Source of the DNA: Irpex lacteus
Lineage: Eukaryota > Basidiomycota > Agaricomycetes > Polyporales > Irpicaceae
Direction: 5' to 3'
DNA length: 64,000 nt
Assembly: GCA_001986395.2 (NCBI GenBank)
Contig: MQVO02000004.1
Coordinates: 248,001 to 312,000, forward strand
Part shown: piece by piece, positions 12,844 to 24,152 of the stretch
How the letters are laid out: every line of letters starts with the position of its first letter
How positions within the stretch are numbered: position 1 is the stretch's first letter
Translations under genes and position numbers: made by a program
Notes under the pieces: generated by a model
Database searches by the model: none
What the model was told of the DNA's origin: nothing
Seen by the model: the letters and a program-made list of their open reading frames with translations, nothing else

Positions 12844-13589
12844 TCAGAACCCGCGACGCGAAGAGCTATTTGAACCGGAGCCTCGACCTCTACCGCTGGT
12901 ATCGCGCTGCCCAAATGGAAAACGTGGCCTCTGGGACTGATCTTCAGACGATGTAGATCCGTCACCAAAGCCAACTATTTGTATCTGAGGGGCGCGCCGA
13001 GAGCTTGGAGGCTGAGTACCTTCTGGCACCCTCTCAGACGAAGATGAAGAGTGAACTCTCATATCCCTACGAGCAGGAACGCTGGACGCCGCTGATGACG
13101 TGGGTAGACCAGATCCCCACTGATCGGAATGGCTGTGAGAATGCCTGCTTCGAGAGCTATCGGTAGAATCAGAGTCCATTCGGAACATTTGCTGATGACC
13201 TGGGATCGGGCCTCTCGGGCGAGCAGGAGAGGACGGGGGAGCACCAGGGGGTTCAGAAGAACGTCGTGGAGCCATGGCCGCAGCTAAATGAGGGAAGTGA
13301 GAGAGGTTTCGTGTGGCGCGCGATGGAGGCGGAGGAGAGGCAGTATGTTGTGCAGATGTTGCATGGACAGCGGAGGAACTGGACTAGAGGACACAGATCT
13401 GCCCGAGCGGTCAGTGAGCAGGTTTTCACTGGCATCAGTACGATATCCACCGCTGCTTCCATGAGAGTGAATTGAACTGTTGGAGGCCGTTCGGTTATGA
13501 CCCCTGCCTTGTCCCGACGTTCCACTGTCAGGATGAAGGGAGTTGCTGCTGGATGGCTGCGAGTTGGACGGCTTGCGGTCGTGGGTCAT
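12844..13589 (-). CDS. Unknown Ser/Arg/Gly-rich disordered protein, exon junction uncertain
   Basis: Two open frames on the minus strand look like one gene: MTHDRKPSNSQPSSSNS... (from 13589) and a second starting near 13275 (MAPRRSSEPPGAPPSS...) ending GRGRGSGSNSSSRRGF. Both are strongly biased to Ser, Arg, Gly and Pro, like disordered or RNA-associated proteins, with an HSHSHS run and an RGRGSGS tail. They are in different frames; an acceptor (CTCATTTAG) just before the second part requires a donor of phase 1 in the first, with GTGAAA and GTACTG as candidates, so the intron is unresolved. I start at 13589 rather than the upstream ATG (13670) because the TATA box at 13680-13686 would put the transcript start downstream of 13670. 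Function unknown. Confidence 0.5.
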
Positions 13590-13679
13590 GGTACTGCTAC
13601 TACTGATACTGATACTGACACTGATGCTTGAAATCGAGGAAGGGAGGGAGTTGATTTTTTGAGTGTACATTGAGGCGCG

Positions 13680-13686
13680 TTTTATA
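13680..13686 (-). promoter_or_regulatory. TATA box of the Ser-rich gene
   Basis: TATAAAA on the minus strand, about 90 bp upstream of the chosen start codon (13589) and too close to the ATG at 13670 for that one to be used. Confidence 0.5.
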
Positions 13687-13689
13687 GCT

Positions 13690-14519
13690 CATCGAAGCTT
13701 CTTGGTGTAGCGTTTTGGGCAACGCCACATTGCGGCCATTCCGACAAGATTCACGAGCAAGCGAGTCAGACTTGCCGGCCACAAATGGCGATCCAAATAC
13801 AATCGGCCACCATCAGGTCCACGATGCCACATCGACCCAGTGTATTGCCTTCGAGTCGACATCTTCCGTTCCAGAGTGGCGTGCTATCCACATACCTATG
13901 TACAACGTCACAGCCATTGCAGGACGGTTAGGTAACCTCGCCAAAACGAGCACAACACGAGGGCATGCTCCAGCTGTCAAAGGATGGACCAAGCGGTACT
14001 CGGGAAACAGTGACAACAGCAGTAGAACAACTGCCACGCCCATCAAGTGGTACAACGAGCAGGTAGCGAGCGATAGAAGACGGTAGCTTGCACTGGACTA
14101 ATGGACTGGCTGTCCGTTGTCCAAGGACATCTAGTGCGCAGCCGGATAACATGGCTGATACCTAGTGGTTTCTCAGTTCAGAACATGCCAGGAGCACAAA
14201 TGTGGCCACATACTTCAGAAGTCTCCTGCTGGCCTCGATCTGTCATACCACCGCATGAAAGCTTCGAAATATGATTTTCGGAGTCTTGCGGATGTCCAAT
14301 TGATAGAAAGACCTATAGGGAGAGCGACGAACGACTTGATTCGAGCGTTACTAAACCACTGAAGTGAGGAAATATAACTCATCCCACAGAAACTGAGCGA
14401 TGGCCACATAAGAAGCTAATATGAACAGCAAACTGATATTAGAAAAGCGAGGACACCGGACTATGTAGCGTAGAGATAAAACCCGCGGGTACGACAGCAG
14501 TAATGCACAAATATAGCAT
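13690..14519. other. Intergenic, no gene seen
   Basis: Short open stretches only, none with a recognisable domain or a supported exon structure. It separates the 5' side of the Ser-rich gene from the 3' end of the mS38 gene. Confidence 0.45.
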
Positions 14520-15360
14520 CTACCTGTTCTCTTTCCTCATCCGAGTCAACTATGCAAGGGTGAGCAAACAACATTAAAGTCAATTTTAGTGATGACATAC
14601 CCGTCTCCTTTTCTTCAGCCTATAAACAGAGACTCTGTAAGTATCCAATGATGTTTAAGGTAAGGATATGTACGCACTTGTGCTTCTTCATCTTCCTTCG
14701 CCTCTTCCTCTTCGTGCTGTCCATATAGACATCATACTCCGCCTGAGCCTGGCTCACTTCCGCCGCATGAACTTTCGAATCGTCCAATCCCAACTTCTTC
14801 AACGTGTCTTGCCATGACAATGCGGCTCCAACTCGGCTTGAGACCAATGCCCTTGCGAGCTGGCGCGCAGCGTCGGCATCCGACTCTGGTGAGGTCTCGG
14901 GCGGCTCATCGATAGCACCATATCTGGCAGCTTCAGCATCAGCCAGTGGTGGATATGCGAAAGGTCCCGTGGACGACTCAAAGACAGTCGAAACAGGTTG
15001 TGATATGGTGAGCAGTGGGCGATGCAGAGAGAAGAATTGGTGAAGCTTCAGGTCTTGTGAGTTGACGGGTGGATGTACGGGTAAAGGCGCGAAGTTGATG
15101 CCAATAGGTGACGGTGGGAATGTGCTCTTGGATTCGACATTGGGTGGTGAGGGCTTTGCATCTTCTACAATGCTTCCTGGAGTCGTTTGCTCGGTGCTGT
15201 TGGTGCTACCGGTGGCATCGACCTCGGTCTTGTTTGAGGTGCTGGATTGAGTCAACGGCTTTGCCGCGTTGAAAAACCGACCGCCACCAGGCTTAGTGTA
15301 CACAGAGTATGCTCTGCGCACAGCCGGTAGCGGCCTCAGGAACGTCGAGAACGATGACAT
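14520..15360 (-). CDS. COX24: Mitochondrial small ribosomal subunit protein mS38 (Cox24/AURKAIP1 family)
   Basis: Three exons, 14678-15360, 14601-14619 and 14520-14549, join in phase to 243 residues. The signature is the C-terminal very basic block built across all three exons: KRKRRRKMKKHK, then LKKRRR, then LTRMRKENR. This KMKKHKxKKxR core is the conserved Cox24/mS38 C-terminal domain, a small-subunit mitoribosomal protein first described as needed for COX1 mRNA processing. The N-terminus (FLRPLPAVRRAYSVYTKPGGGRFF) looks like a mitochondrial targeting peptide; the middle is low complexity, as is usual outside the C-terminal domain. Exon 2 is only 19 nt. The stop could be a few codons further if the last GT (14522) is used as a donor; the shorter reading is simpler. 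Confidence 0.82.
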
Positions 15361-15706
15361 GAACGACGACGCCGGTCGTCGTCGTGGATGGTGTTAAAGC
15401 AGAGTAAGAACGGAGCAAGCAGGCAATTGGCGCTTGCCGCGCCACGTGGGCGCCACGAGCCTCTTCTGGGCATACTCATCACTTCGACTGCTCGCTGCGA
15501 TGGCCTCGTCACAAGAAAATCAACAAAGAATGGGAATCATTCATTTCGCTTTACATATAGTGAGTATTACATTCATAGATCTCTTGCTCACGCTTTTCTT
15601 TAAAGACCCAAGTCTAGGATAAATCAAGTCCATTGCCCATAACATTCAGATTCTCGTCGCCTGATACCTTCCATCTATTGGTTATGCTGTATAGCATCAC
15701 TGCCAG

Positions 15707-17249
15707 TCACGTTTTCTTCATGGCCCATGCAAAGCTCCAGCGGCTGTATATGTTTACTTTCAGCTCCTGGAGTTCGGCCGTAGCCTCTCGCTTCATCTTC
15801 TCCACACTTTCTGGCAGATACCCGTCGCTGCAATGATGCTCAGCAAGACATCTCAGACTCCGCGTACAATTGATAGTTTACATTACCTCAAAAGCAGCGG
15901 ACTCAATCCTGAAATGTACTGCAGGCAGTTCGTTCGCGTCATCTCGGCAAGGACCCTTTCCCGTTCATTCGCTGTTGATGAAGCGTCACGCGACAATTTG
16001 CTGAATGACAATGCAATATCTTACCATAGACCCACGGACCAATTGGAATAAAAGCCTTCGCCCACCCGACATCGATGAGGGAATCAATTGATCGTAGCCA
16101 GGAGGGAGTCATGGACGATGCATCAATGCTCCCACCACGGGTCTTGACCGCATTGTACCCTGCAAAAAATATACGTTCTGTCCATGAGGATGTACTCTCA
16201 GAGTACGATAACGGTCGCTGTTGTGCGTCATATAATTGCATTTCCCCTTCTCCTAAGATCAATACTCCGCCGGGCCGTAGTGTGAGTGCAAGCTCTTGGA
16301 GGAACACAGGATAATCACGGATCTGTGGTACTATCATGAGCTATCCATTACCGCATGATGATAAATGAAGACGCACGCCCATGGAGACAGCTCTTGCGTG
16401 GACGACATCGAATGACTGGCGAAAGTGGGCAAATCCAAGATTAGCCTATGCGGAAGTTAGACAGACCATCTTCAGCAGGTCTCGAACCACTGCGTACATC
16501 GTCTATCTCAAACCTTATCAAAGATAAGTCGGTAGATTATGAGTGGAAGCCAATGAAAGATGGCTTACCGGCAGTTTGACGGAGCCTCTCTAACCACTAC
16601 TCATTAGCTGTGTAATTATTACGAGGGAGATGGCTTACCCTTCTAATCTCGGTGGAGCGAGGTCGACTCCGACAACATCGCTGTGAGGAAACTCTTTGGC
16701 CATGTCTATTACCCTGTATGATGCAACACTTAGTCACTGAGGCCGTCTACCCATGAATAACATACCAGCGCCCACTACCGGTACCTATATCAAGTACACT
16801 CGGTCTTCGATTGGCTCTAGGCCGTAGAGCCCATCGTACCAGATTCCCCGCAGGGTACAGATCTCCGAGCATCAGTGTGTAGATATGATGCTGAAGATCT
16901 AGTCGCCGATGTTCTTCGTGGTCCTACATAGAATAATCATGCGGCAGTAACTCATGACCACCTTCCTGACACTTACCGCGGGGAGGAAGTATGTCTACCA
17001 GCCGGCGGGTCAGAGGGGGGCAGTTATATCGGGATGCCAAGACTTACGTCGTTTTGATTGTTGAGAATTCGTCCATACATTTCTCGTAGCTGAAGAAGCT
17101 GGTGAATGTCAATGCCTGCACTATGATGGATCGTGGCTTACTATCGTGCGCTCGTCTATAGATGAATGGAATGAATACAACGAGGGAGATGGGCTGGCCG
17201 GACGGCCATTGGCATTGCCACTCGCACTAGAGTTATCGCTGCGATCCAT
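15707..17249 (-). CDS. SAM-dependent methyltransferase, UmtA/LaeA-like
   Basis: Eleven short exons (17142-17249, 17048-17098, 16977-16994, 16766-16923, 16639-16713, 16569-16589, 16498-16513, 16377-16445, 16025-16322, 15887-15971, 15707-15827) splice in phase to 339 residues. It has a class I methyltransferase fold: motif I VLDIGTGSGRW, motif II VVGVDLAP, then FEIDD, FDVVHARAVSMG and the post-I motif LRPGGVLILGE. The N-terminal MYGRILNNQND-TYFLPA-DHEEHRRLDLQHH block is typical of the fungal UmtA family. Substrate unknown; fungal relatives include velvet-linked regulators of secondary metabolism and many uncharacterised enzymes, so I infer no pathway. Exons of 16-21 nt make this gene easy to mis-annotate. 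There is no biosynthetic cluster around it. Confidence 0.87.
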
Positions 17250-18129
17250 GGTCCAGAAAGTCGTAGGGCTACGAAGAATCAGCCATCGGTATATATGCAG
17301 ACGCAGATATAGTGTTGGGTCATCTGCGCAGCTTTGACAGCTTGCGAATCAGACCGCCCAGAGTTTTCGAATTATGATATCGGCTTCCTCAGTGGGGATA
17401 CCGCCCGCTGTGGCGTAACACATCGAAGTTTAGAATTTGACGGACTTGACGGAACCCAGTACGGCTCGTTGGTGCAATGGTACAATTCGGGTGTTTTGGG
17501 AAGCTTTACTGTGTCCGAGTAAAACTCAGGGCCGAAGACCACGATGTAGAAAGGGCCCCTTCACCACGCTGTTCTCCTAGTGCACACGCGAAGGTGTGTC
17601 TTGATTTGCTTAATCAGAGATTTCGTTAGAAGGTTTCGATTCGAGTATCACCACAGACACGAGCTGTGCAGATTCTAGATGACTCACCAATGAGTTCACG
17701 ACAACACTATCATCGCACTGCGCCTATTCCCTATCGTCGCCTTGGTATGGTCGCACGACATCCACAACGCACATATGCATGACGTTCTCGCGAGTTGTAT
17801 GTTGCCAGAACGAGACGAACCAGGTACACGCGAATACACTCTCTCGAGGTTCACTGTTCTTGCGCAGTCGTATAAAATGGACTAGCTGTTCTGATAGGCT
17901 TTGAAGCATATGGCCTTCGTCGTCGAAGGGAGAAAGGCGATTTATCCAGCGCGAAGAGGCATCAGAGACGCGCGTCACTATGATTACCATATTTGGGCCT
18001 CATCCTTTACTTCCGAGCGTCTAACTTAACTAAGGCCTCAACCGCGACTTTGCGTGTTCCAGCTTGCGCTATTCGGCTTCACATTCACCAGAGTATTTTG
18101 AACGACGTGAAACGGGAGGCAAAGCAACA
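17250..18129. other. Intergenic, divergent promoters
   Basis: This lies between the start codons of the methyltransferase (-) and Ubc9 (+), so both promoters are here. One minus-strand open frame of 88 codons (17724-17990) has no recognisable feature and is not called as a gene. Confidence 0.45.
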
Positions 18130-18985
18130 ATGTCTGGCATCTGTAGAACTCGGCTTGCCGAAGAAAGGAAGCAATGGCGAAAGGACCACCCTTTCGTAAG
18201 TCTTGACTCGCTCTAGCCACTTCGAAGCTCTAACATTGTTTCTAGGGATTTTACGCGAAGCCAACGAAGGCGGCAGATGGTTCAATGAACCTTCTTGAAT
18301 GGGAGGTTGGAATCCCAGGGAAAGCAGGAGTACGTACGCTTACCAATGTCCTCGTCGCCTTGGCGCGGAGAATTGAACGCATGGACGACAGACGGCATGG
18401 GAAGGAGGTGTGTACAAGCTCGTCATGACATTCCCTGAAGGTGAGTAGCAACCCCCTCTCTGCATATGGCCTCATGAGACCCAACTTTACTTTCAGACTA
18501 TCCTTCGAAACCTCCGAAATGTATGTAAGCAAATTGCATCCGCCGAGCCTGCGACATACTGACTCTGCGCAGGCAAGTTCACTCCACCACTGTTCCACCC
18601 GAACGTGTATCCATCTGGGACTGTGTGCCTATCTATCCTCGATGAGGAGAAGTCATGGAAACCGGCTATTACCATCAAACAGGTACGTCCCATTTACACC
18701 ATCTCTTTCACTGTAACCGCATATCTGCGTCAGGTCCTCTTGGGAATCCAGGATCTTCTCAACGACCCCAACGTGAACGACCCAGCACAAAGTGACGCGT
18801 ACACGATGTTCAAGTAAGTCCCCTCAATCCTTTGATTCTTTCATATCCTGATTAGTGCTTTGATGCAGAAACGACAAAGTGGCATACGAGTACGTAGTGT
18901 CACACTCTCTCGAACTTCTCATTGCTGAAATATCTCCTTTAGGCGACGTGTACGCCTGCAAGCCAGGGAAAACATACCCAAATAG
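18130..18985 (+). CDS. UBC9: SUMO-conjugating enzyme E2 Ubc9
   Basis: E2 enzyme that takes SUMO from the Aos1-Uba2 E1 and transfers it to lysines, often directly at psi-K-x-E sites; mainly nuclear. Eight exons (18130-18195, 18246-18329, 18392-18440, 18497-18520, 18573-18682, 18734-18813, 18869-18889, 18943-18985) join in phase to 158 residues, exactly the family length. Visible hallmarks are the N-terminal [18 protein letters not shown], the HPN motif in [13 protein letters not shown], the catalytic Cys in [18 protein letters not shown], and the C-terminus [16 protein letters not shown]. The SUMO-E2-specific EEKSW insert separates it from ubiquitin E2s. It lies tail to tail with SNU13. No anomaly seen. 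Confidence 0.97.
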
Positions 18986-19272
18986 TTGTTCCGCAGGTAT
19001 ACCGCTTCGTAATTTCTCACTGGTGTTACTTGTTGGTCCTGCTGTCGATGTGTACATTACTTCCTCGTGCTCTGCTATGGTGATATGTTGCATTTATTGT
19101 ACTCGTGAGATTACATGCAAAAGACTGCGACAACCTCCACCGCTTTCGACTCCGCCAAAGAAAGCTGGCTCCACCCCTTGGTAGTGTTTCGCCGCGATGT
19201 TCTTCATTGCAAGAGGTACAGTATTGATAGCTCCGCGTAGCCTGAACCTATGGGGCGTCGACTCGGGACTAT

Positions 19273-19832
19273 TTAGACCATGAGCTTGTCGATGGCACGC
19301 TTGATAGTCTGAATCGCAGAAGAGAGCTCCTGGTTCTCGTTTGTAGTGATACTGGCAGCGATGACGGGCCTTGAAACACTGCACGCTCTTCCCAAAGCTG
19401 CCTTGGAGGCGACAAAAACGTACGAGACGTTCTGTATCGCAAAGAGTATGAGTGAATGGCTACGCGGAACATGTCCGGCAACGTACCTTCTCTTCGCAAA
19501 GCAGGGGAAGATGAAGCAGGATTTCGAGGGGCTCAGTATCAGCAGTAAGGATGATAATTTCTGCGATACCACGGTTGAGAGTCTTGGTGGCTGTCATTCA
19601 AGTACAAGATTCCCGTCAGGTTTGGCATATTCTCTGTATTTCGACTGCATACCTTCGTTAGCACCCTTCTTCAGCTGCTTGTACTGCGTCGCCTTCTCCA
19701 CCAAATCAAGGATCTAATCAAAGTGTCTGTCAAAAACCGTTAACTTGGATAATTTGTAGAGTGGCTTACTTGGTCGTTCAAGTCGGCAGGGGCAAGAGGC
19801 CAAGCCTTTCCATGGGAGTTGGGGTCCGACAT
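19273..19832 (-). CDS. SNU13: Snu13, 15.5K U4 snRNP and box C/D snoRNP protein
   Basis: L7Ae-family RNA-binding protein that recognises the kink-turn of U4 snRNA and of box C/D snoRNAs, nucleating the spliceosomal tri-snRNP and snoRNPs. Four exons, 19770-19832, 19653-19713, 19487-19590 and 19273-19431, join in phase to 128 residues, the normal size. Conserved blocks are [13 protein letters not shown], the RNA-contact helix [40 protein letters not shown] and [19 protein letters not shown]2 and the ribosomal L7Ae proteins are close relatives, but the [11 protein letters not shown] region is the Snu13 form. The start codon is 381 bp from that of the next + strand gene, a divergent pair. Confidence 0.96.
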
Positions 19833-20213
19833 TATTTTATATGTTTTGTGACCTCACGATTGAAGATCCTTGGTCGAGTGGGTTGGTGGTGTTGAGCAAA
19901 ACCTGAGGAACAGAAATAAAGACAGCGGCGGCAATAATTTGCAGTTCGGTTGTAGGGTTCGATGAAGCAGGCGCGAACCGAACCGCGCTGATCCGGCGCT
20001 CGAATTTCAGGTTTAACAGCAGCTTCCAAAAGCGGGAAAAAGGTCGCGGTCATGGTTCGGGTTGCTGCGTAGTTACTCGCAGCCATTCACGCGACTTCTT
20101 CCTGACCCTCAGAGCTCAACGGTCATCGTTAACATTTCTTATAGGATTTGCGCACACTCGGATTACAATCAACTTCATCTTCATCGTTCAAGAGCCTCGT
20201 TCCATACAAGACC

Positions 20214-21349
20214 ATGGCCAATACCCGACCTCCCATCCTGAATGTGCACACGCCATCTCAGTCATTCTCCATTGTATACTCAAGTAGGTCGCTCTCTTCT
20301 ACTGAAATATGTCACCTATCTCATGCTATCGTTATGTTAGATACACTGGACACGCTAGACAGTTTATTTGACAAACTCAGCAAGAAGACAAGTGCAGAGT
20401 TTCATGGAGAGTCTGTCCAGCCAGGATGGGTGAAATATTCCTGGAACGACTCAACATGGAATCTAGATGATGGTAAGTATCTTCTTTACGATTTATCCTG
20501 TTGCCTCTAATTTGCGTGTCTAGAATCTGACTACCAGATTTTTGTGTGGCGCCAGAAGTCGTCCGAGGATGGTGCAGACACAATGCCTGTCCTCCATGTA
20601 CGAAACCCTGCACAGCCGCTTCCTCAACCTCCGGCGTACCAGAACCCGTCGTTCTACCAATTTAAGCCAAGGCCTGCCCCTGCGAGTCCTCCGCGATCTC
20701 ATCGCTCTGCCGCTGATCGTGCCTCTATGAAGAGTGGAAAGTCGAAGAAGACGGTGAAGACTGAGCAGCACGACAAAGTTCCACAGCACAAGAAGGATTT
20801 TGATCAGTTTCACCAAGAAAATGGTGTCCGAACGATCCAAGGCGACATCGGACCTGTGCGAAGCGGTGAGTTCGTTATCTTCTGCATTGTGCCAGATGTC
20901 AGATATACTCATCCCAACTCTCTATCGAAAGTGCGCATGCTTCTGAAGAACGGCTATAGACACGTATACATATCGAGGAAATTTGCTTTACGACACGGAT
21001 TTATCCCTCACGACGCTACACCTGGGCATTACGGTTACGGTGGTCTCGTCAAGTAAGTCGCTGATCTGCCTCGAGTAATTATACTGCTCACTCATTTCGT
21101 GTTGTGCCCGTTCACAGCCTTGGTAGTTGGCCAATCAAAGTCGGGAAGACCAAGACTATGCATACCGTCTATCTCTCAGAAGAAGCCCACTTCGACGTTG
21201 TACTCGGCCGTTCATTTTGGGAAGCACGTCAAGTCAAGACAGACCCTCTCGATCCGACTGACGTTGTATGTGGCGACACGGGAGAGAAGATCGATTGCGA
21301 GTTGGTAATACTCAAGGATGGCAAAGGACAGATAATCACCGTCACTTGA
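20214..21349 (+). CDS. Unknown protein with a retropepsin-like C-terminal half lacking the active-site motif
   Basis: Four exons, 20214-20283, 20341-20472, 20524-21052 and 21118-21349, join in phase to 320 residues. I do not know the family. The N-terminal third (DTLDSLFDKLSKKTSAEF...VKYSWNDSTWNLDDESDYQIFVWRQ) is a compact domain of unknown type; a basic Pro/Ser-rich linker follows. The C-terminal half reads like the aspartic protease domain of retroelements: VRMLLKNGYRHVYISRKFALRHGF lies where a retropepsin has its DSG strand and following helix, and HFDVVLGRSFWE resembles the closing 'DVILGMxFL' segment. The catalytic D-S/T-G is replaced by KNG, so if the comparison holds the domain cannot be proteolytic. 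This would be a domesticated, non-catalytic retropepsin fold; that is inference. No retroelement sequence surrounds it and the intact introns argue for a host gene. Confidence 0.75.
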
Positions 21350-21609
21350 GATTATTTTTCGCTACTACTTACTGTCCCATACCTGAGAACCGAGAGACAA
21401 TCTGAAATGGACGCTGCGTCGAGAAGGACACGGGAACTTTTTAATTTATTGATACAATTTTGTGTGTAACTTACTTCACTATCTGTATGTAGGTTACGAA
21501 CGGACTTTTGGAATGGAGTAGTGAGATAAATACGATATACAAATTGGATAGACTGCGGTCGTCCTCCTGAGAAACAGGTTGCCGGTGAGAGATGGTACTA
21601 CAAATACAA

Positions 21610-23931
21610 TTAAGAACGTTGCGCCTTGAATCTCGAAACCCTGGGCTTTTGGCTTTCTGCGTCTGACTGGGTTTGATTGGAAGCGTGTGACGTCGCGATA
21701 GCCGGGGGACGACGTTCGAGGACAGTTTCTCTCATTGTCGTGGTGATCGGGAAACTCTGTCCAGCAGTATTGTTCCCGACAGGTGAACGCATAGAGACAG
21801 CAGAAGTAGGCGTGCCGACGACTGTCGACGTTGGTGAAGCCGTTGAAGATGGCGATGCTATTGTCTGCCCATGTGGAGGTAGGAAGGAAGGAGACTCCAC
21901 TATCATGCCAGGCATGCCGGTGGAAAGATCGCCATTCTGGAACGCCGCCTGGATTTCAGGCGGTAAGGTATACCGAGGTGGTTGAGATGAAGACGAAGAT
22001 GCGGAGGCGTTTGCTTGTACCGGAGTGCCCCCGCGAGGGGACGTCATCTTGGGAGAAGAACGGTTGGCGAGATCTGTGGGTGTATTGGCGCCGGAAGCTG
22101 GTGTGCTCGGAGACGATGACTGTGTTGGTCCAGACTGGGCGAGAGATAACTTGAACTTGGATACTTTTGAAGGTTTTGATGCTCGATGCTCTGAGACGGG
22201 TTCAGCTGGGGGCTTATCAGAAGTGGAAGGGATTGATTCGGGTATTGTGGGTGCAGAAGCGGCTACCGGGGTGGGAGGGGTGACCACAGCGGAGAAAGAC
22301 TGAGGCCCGATATTCGTGACTTCTCCTTTCTTCAACAGCTCAAGCATCTCCCGAGCGTTTTCGTCGTTTTCGAGTACTTCGTCGTCACTCTCGCCTGCTT
22401 CGCCGCCTACTAGTTTACCGTTCTCCAGTTTTCCGAGTCGGATAGCGCCTTTCATGGAAGGAACACCCGCAGAAGGTACGACTGAGGCGCCTAATGAATG
22501 AGAGGCTAGCGTGCTTTGGGTTGGTGCACCACGGGATGTATGTTCAGCTTTGAAACGTGATACACCAGACCGCGGTGGCCCAGATGCCAGAGTCGCTTCC
22601 AGAGGTACTTCCTGCCGTCGCATATGTTAGTAAATCAAAAGGAAACCATCGCTTGATTACTCACAGGCTGATCACATTCATCCTCGTCGTGGTTATGTGC
22701 TCGCATTGCGCTTGTGGCGTCAGCGCCGATAGCTTGCCGTTTGTTGTAATACTCGAGGGCAACCTCCCGCTGATGTTGAGCGTAATCAAAATCGTCGTCG
22801 TTCCAATCTGATAACTGCTCATCGGCGGGAGGCTCTTCATCGCTGTCTTCCGAATCAGGAGGTTGACTGTCTCCTAAGAAACCATTATCGGAGCCGTCCT
22901 CTGCAACACCCGGATCAGACTCGTCATCCGAGTCCTTCTCCGGTGACTGAAGCTGCGATTGTCCCAACCCACGGGGATGCCTTTCGACGACATGCAACTT
23001 CATAGGCTGTCGGTCCTGCCGCTCCGCCAAAGGTTTGCTCGTAGAAGGGCGCAGAGTGCCGGGCGCGACGTCTCCCCAGTCAACGTCCTTCTCCTTCTCG
23101 CTCGACTTGATCCGACCATTCTCGTCGATGTCGTCTGCGAAAGACACCGATTTCTTGGCCTTCGGTGCCTTGTTCCCGACAGCCAACTTATCCTTCTCAG
23201 CCTGTTCAGCCTGATCCTTCTCCTCCTTATCGCGACTCTCAACGACACTCCGGATAAGCGCTCTTCCCATCTTCTTCTGGAGCTCTCGAGCCCGCTTCAA
23301 ATTCTCCACTTCCGTCTTGGCTGCCTCCTTCCGCTTCTCCATCTCTTGTTGTAAGCGTACACGTGCAGCCTCGGCATCTCTGCGTTCGAGTACACGTTCT
23401 TCTTCTTCGAGAAGGTCAAGGATGCGCTCTCGCTCAGCTCTGCGGCGAGCCTGCTCTGCAGGTGACAAAGCCCACACAGGCAGCAGGTCCGGATCGTCAA
23501 AGTGGCCGTCTGGATCAGGCCTGAAGGTGATGTCGGCAGAAGTAACGGGCTCGTTTATATCAACGATAGGGAGCCCCTCTTCGTTGATCAGCTGTGAAAG
23601 TTTGGAACGTCTCTGTTCGTGAGACTCCTGGCTATCGCACAACTGAATAGACGTACCTCACCCTTCTCGTTCCGCTGCGATGGCTCGCCAGACTCGGCTT
23701 GATCACCCAGGATCTGGCCTAGCTTGTCTGAGAGCTTGCGTACCTGCTCTGAGTATGGCTTGTCGCCGTTGCCATTTGTGGCTGCCTGCGCTGTCTCTGG
23801 CGAGAGGGACTGAAGGATCGCGCTTAACGCTGATCACTCTCAAGTTTACATTTGTCGGTGGCTACGAGGAAAGTGGTCGACCGACCTTCTGCTCTGCTCT
23901 CATTCAGGTTCTTGGTTGTCGGCTCTGCCAT
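21610..23931 (-). CDS. DUF3835 protein, Bud27/URI-like, without visible prefoldin domain
   Basis: Four exons, 23886-23931, 23657-23829, 22665-23591 and 21610-22611, join in phase to 715 residues. Features in order: a short N-terminal helix-rich region; EEGLPIVDINEPV; a long charged coiled-coil stretch rich in E, R and K; an SVSFADDIDENG motif; an acidic DSDDESD region ending SDWNDDDFDYAQHQREVALEYYNKRQ; and two VSRFKAxR/H motifs, one opening the last exon and one at the C-terminus (VSRFKAQRS). These match the fungal DUF3835 type of unconventional prefoldin RPB5 interactor (Bud27/URI). The alpha-type prefoldin domain normally found at the N-terminus is not visible, and the next gene begins 221 bp upstream, leaving little room for it. 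A role in translation or RNA polymerase assembly is only family-based inference. Confidence 0.7.
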
Positions 23932-24152
23932 CCACTTGACCTTTGAAACTTGCAAGTTAGAGTGTTGAGGTGTTAGGAAGAGACAGAGGGTGGTTGAGTA
24001 TATTGACTGCACCCGCGGCACATGGCCCTGAGCGGAAGTCGTCTGCAATCAAATCTGGCTCAAAGCCGCATGTCGGTCTTTGCCGAAAACTTTCAGTCCT
24101 TATCTTCACCACCCTCGGTTTCCGACTACTCATTTAACAAAAAATAGCAGCC

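Noticed and set aside
20860..20895. Short intron in the retropepsin-like gene (GTGAGT...CCAG)
   Set aside because: It would be only about 33 nt and its removal is not needed; the frame is open and conserved-looking through it.
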